Shown here piece after piece: positions 12,887 through 14,377 of a stretch of 14,377 nucleotides of DNA; the stretch's first letter is position 1; the number at the start of each line of letters is the position of its first letter. Both the position numbers and the translations under genes were made by a program. The notes under the pieces were generated by a model. That model saw only the letters and a program-made list of their open reading frames with translations. It did not search any database and had not been told where the DNA came from. Source of the stretch: Bacillota bacterium (GTDB taxonomy: Bacteria > Bacillota_E > RBS10-35 > JAJYVN01); the NCBI GenBank assembly GCA_021846605.1, contig JAJZWQ010000078.1:1-14377 (forward strand). The letters run 5' to 3'.

Positions 12887-13552
12887 GTGTACGTGCTGAT
12901 CGTCGGGGGCGGGAAGGTCGGCTTCCACGTCGGGCGCATGCTCCTGGCCAAGGGGCATGAGGTCACGATCATCGAGCGGCGGGACGCTCGGGCGGAAGTC
13001 TTGCGCGGGCTGGTGGGCGACGTGGTGGTGGCGGGCAATGGCACGCTGCCCTCGGTGCTGGAGGCGGCCGGTTGCGCCCGCGCCGACATGGTCGCCGCGG
13101 TGACGGGGGATGACGCCGATAACCTCCTGGTCGCCACCCTGGCCGACCGCCACTTCGGCGTGAGCCGGGCCATCGCCCGCCTCAACGACCCCCGCAACGA
13201 GGCGCTCTTCCGGCTCGCCGGCATCGACGCGATGGTCTCCAGCAGTTCCATCCTGGCGGAACTCATCGAGCGGGAGGTGACGGCAGCCCGCGTCCGCACG
13301 CTTTTGGCCTTCCCCAACGGCGGCGTGGCCATCGTGCAGGTCGAACTCTCCGAGCGGTCGGCCGCCGCCGACCGCCGCGTGCGGGAGATCCCCTGGCCGG
13401 AGGCCACCCTCCTGATCCTGGTGCTGCGCGGGGCCGACGTCCACATCCCCGACGGGGACACACAGGTGCACGCCGGCGACCGCCTGCTGCTGGTCGCGCC
13501 GCCCGAGGCGGAGGCGGCGCTGCAGGGCCTTCTGGCGCCGGACGAGTCGTAA
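12887..13552 (+). CDS. trkA: TrkA-type RCK protein (RCK-N plus RCK-C)
   Basis: The 221-residue protein has the full architecture of Trk/Ktr gating subunits. The Rossmann domain starts VLIVGGGKVG (3-12), with Glu30 in VTIIE as nucleotide-ribose ligand, then MVAAVTGDDADNLLVATLA and AIARLNDPRNEALF. An RCK-C domain follows at about 145-216 (REIPWPEATLLILVLRG, IPDGDTQVHAGDRLLLVAPP), a domain type that binds c-di-AMP in KtrA/KtrC relatives. GTG 12887 is preceded by TAGGGGG at spacing about 7. It is the last gene of the kdp-like operon and converges on kdpE with only 16 bases between stops. Together with the preceding RCK-N-only protein it could form a mixed ring, with only one partner carrying the ligand-binding C domain. 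Confidence 0.93.
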   Translation: MYVLIVGGGKVGFHVGRMLLAKGHEVTIIERRDARAEVLRGLVGDVVVAGNGTLPSVLEAAGCARADMVAAVTGDDADNLLVATLADRHFGVSRAIARLNDPRNEALFRLAGIDAMVSSSSILAELIEREVTAARVRTLLAFPNGGVAIVQVELSERSAAADRRVREIPWPEATLLILVLRGADVHIPDGDTQVHAGDRLLLVAPPEAEAALQGLLAPDES

Positions 13553-13553
13553 A

Positions 13554-13567
13554 GGCGCAAGAGCGCT
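13554..13567. terminator. Possible short hairpin between convergent trkA and kdpE
   Basis: GGCGCAAGAGCGCT forms a stem of four G/C pairs plus a G:U closing pair around an AAGA loop, in the 16-base gap between the two stop codons. It lacks a T-tract on either strand, so it is at best a weak bidirectional terminator. Confidence 0.25.
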
Positions 13568-13568
13568 G

Positions 13569-14249
13569 TCAGCCGGCGTCGGGAAAGCGGTAGCCCACCC
13601 CCACCTCGGTCAGAAGGTGACGCGGCGCCTGCGGGTCCCGTTCGATCTTGTGGCGCAGTTGGCTGACAAACACCCGCAGGTACTGCACCTCGGACTCATA
13701 CTCCGGCCCCCAGACGCGCTGCAGGATCATCTGGTGTGTCACAACCTTGCCGCGATGGGCGGCCAGATAGGCCAGCAGTTCATACTCGGTCGGCGTGAGG
13801 TGGATCTCCTGGCCGTCGCGATACACGCGGTGGCGCGCGAGGTCGATGCGCAGGTCTTCGTGCACCACCTCGGGCAGGCCCACCTCCTCGCGCGCGCGCC
13901 GCAGGGCGGCCCGCATCCGCGCCAGGAGTTCGGCGATGCCGAACGGTTTGACCAGGTAGTCGTCGGCACCGCGGTCCAGGGCGCGCACCTTGTCCTTCTC
14001 GGCATCCCGCACCGAGAGCACGATCACCGGCACGGCGCACCACTCGCGTAGGCGCGCGCAGACCTCCGCTCCGTCCATGTCCGGCAGGCCCAAGTCGAGG
14101 ATGACCAGGTCGGGCGGGGAACTGGCCACCTGATCCAGCCCCTGATCGCCGGTCTCCGCCAGATCCACACTGTACCCCTCAGCCGTCAGCGCCACCCGCA
14201 GGGCGCGCCGGATCTGGGGCTCGTCGTCGATGACCAGAACCCGGGGCAA
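13569..14249 (-). CDS. kdpE: KdpE-type response regulator (OmpR family)
   Basis: The 226-residue protein has an intact receiver domain: VLVIDDEPQIRR (4-15) with the acidic pair Asp8/Asp9, phospho-acceptor Asp52 in VILDLGLPDMDG, VIVLSVRD with the conserved Ser, and Lys in DDYLVKPFG. An OmpR-type winged-helix DNA-binding domain follows at about 130-224 (HLTPTEYELLAYLAAHRGKVVTH and VFVSQLRHKIERD segments). Overall character is that of KdpE, activator of kdpFABC. The start is TTG 14249, with GGAGGG 8 bases upstream. It faces the kdp-like operon instead of following kdpD, and the KdpD here has no kinase. Its phosphate must come from another kinase, possibly beyond the right edge, or it acts unphosphorylated. 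Its likely target, a KdpE-like box, lies at 9014-9035. Confidence 0.93.
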   Translation of the reverse strand: MPRVLVIDDEPQIRRALRVALTAEGYSVDLAETGDQGLDQVASSPPDLVILDLGLPDMDGAEVCARLREWCAVPVIVLSVRDAEKDKVRALDRGADDYLVKPFGIAELLARMRAALRRAREEVGLPEVVHEDLRIDLARHRVYRDGQEIHLTPTEYELLAYLAAHRGKVVTHQMILQRVWGPEYESEVQYLRVFVSQLRHKIERDPQAPRHLLTEVGVGYRFPDAG

Positions 14250-14377
14250 CGTCCGATCCCTCCGTTCCTCTCCTCATAGCCTTTTGTTTCCGACCGCTTG
14301 CGCGGCCAGTTTCCTGCTTGGAGATTCCTGCTTCGCAGGAGCCGGTTTCGCCGGGCAGTGCTCCCAGCCAGAGCCTT
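14250..14377. other. Upstream region of kdpE with short repeats
   Basis: The kdpE ribosome binding site lies at about 14258-14263. Further out, TTCCTGCTT occurs twice with a 14-base period (14311-14319 and 14325-14333). Three small hairpins follow one another: CCGC-TTGC-GCGG (14294-14305), TCCTGC-TTC-GCAGGA (14326-14340) and CCGG-TTTCG-CCGG (about 14342-14354). No clear promoter was found on the minus strand. No gene can be recognised before the window ends. Confidence 0.45.

Noticed and set aside
12476..13560. Long minus-strand frames opposite the two RCK genes
   Set aside because: No domain and antisense to clear Rossmann-fold genes.

Overview
The window comes from a very GC-rich bacterium with frequent GTG and TTG starts and strong GGAGG-type ribosome binding sites. 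A YitT protein, a DUF309 protein and a kdp/TrkA potassium locus together suggest a high-GC member of the Firmicutes (Bacillota), of the Symbiobacterium, Thermaerobacter or Sulfobacillus type. That placement is inference; there is no rRNA or marker gene here. I saw no tRNA, rRNA, insertion sequence or CRISPR array.

Left part (1-4763): after a mostly empty 349 bases comes a YitT-family membrane protein (+). It converges, with a 2-base gap, on a minus-strand group: a DUF309 protein, a fused ABC exporter (membrane domain plus ATPase) and an AP-endonuclease-2-fold sugar isomerase-like protein. Middle part (4820-8781): a polytopic membrane protein of unknown function with an 11-residue tandem repeat, a family 2 glycosyltransferase, and a convergent lipoprotein with a glycosidase-like barrel whose two catalytic glutamates appear to be lost.

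Right part (about 9014-14249) is the most interesting. It has the outline of a kdp potassium-uptake locus, but the pump is gone. A strongly KdpE-box-like site and a TATACT -10 element precede a 28-codon kdpF, which the usual ORF length cut-offs miss. KdpA and KdpC are absent. KdpB is present as an open but catalytically dead 435-residue remnant: it keeps the TGES loop and loses the phosphorylated aspartate, the ATP-binding loop and the GDGxND hinge. Next come a KdpD cut down to its sensor half (KdpD domain plus USP domain, no membrane or kinase part), a membrane-anchored USP-like protein, an RCK-N-only TrkA protein and a full TrkA protein. KdpE, with its phospho-acceptor Asp52 intact, is encoded convergently and has no kinase in view.

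The simplest reading is that an ancestral kdpFABC-DE operon has been rebuilt into a pump-less, kinase-less potassium-sensing module. It would combine nucleotide-binding USP domains (c-di-AMP in known relatives) with NAD(H)-binding RCK subunits that gate a Trk/Ktr channel encoded elsewhere, still under an apparent KdpE promoter. The alternative is a decaying locus that stays open because of high GC. In-frame collinearity of the KdpB remnant, retained motifs and good ribosome binding sites favour function, but this is not proved here.
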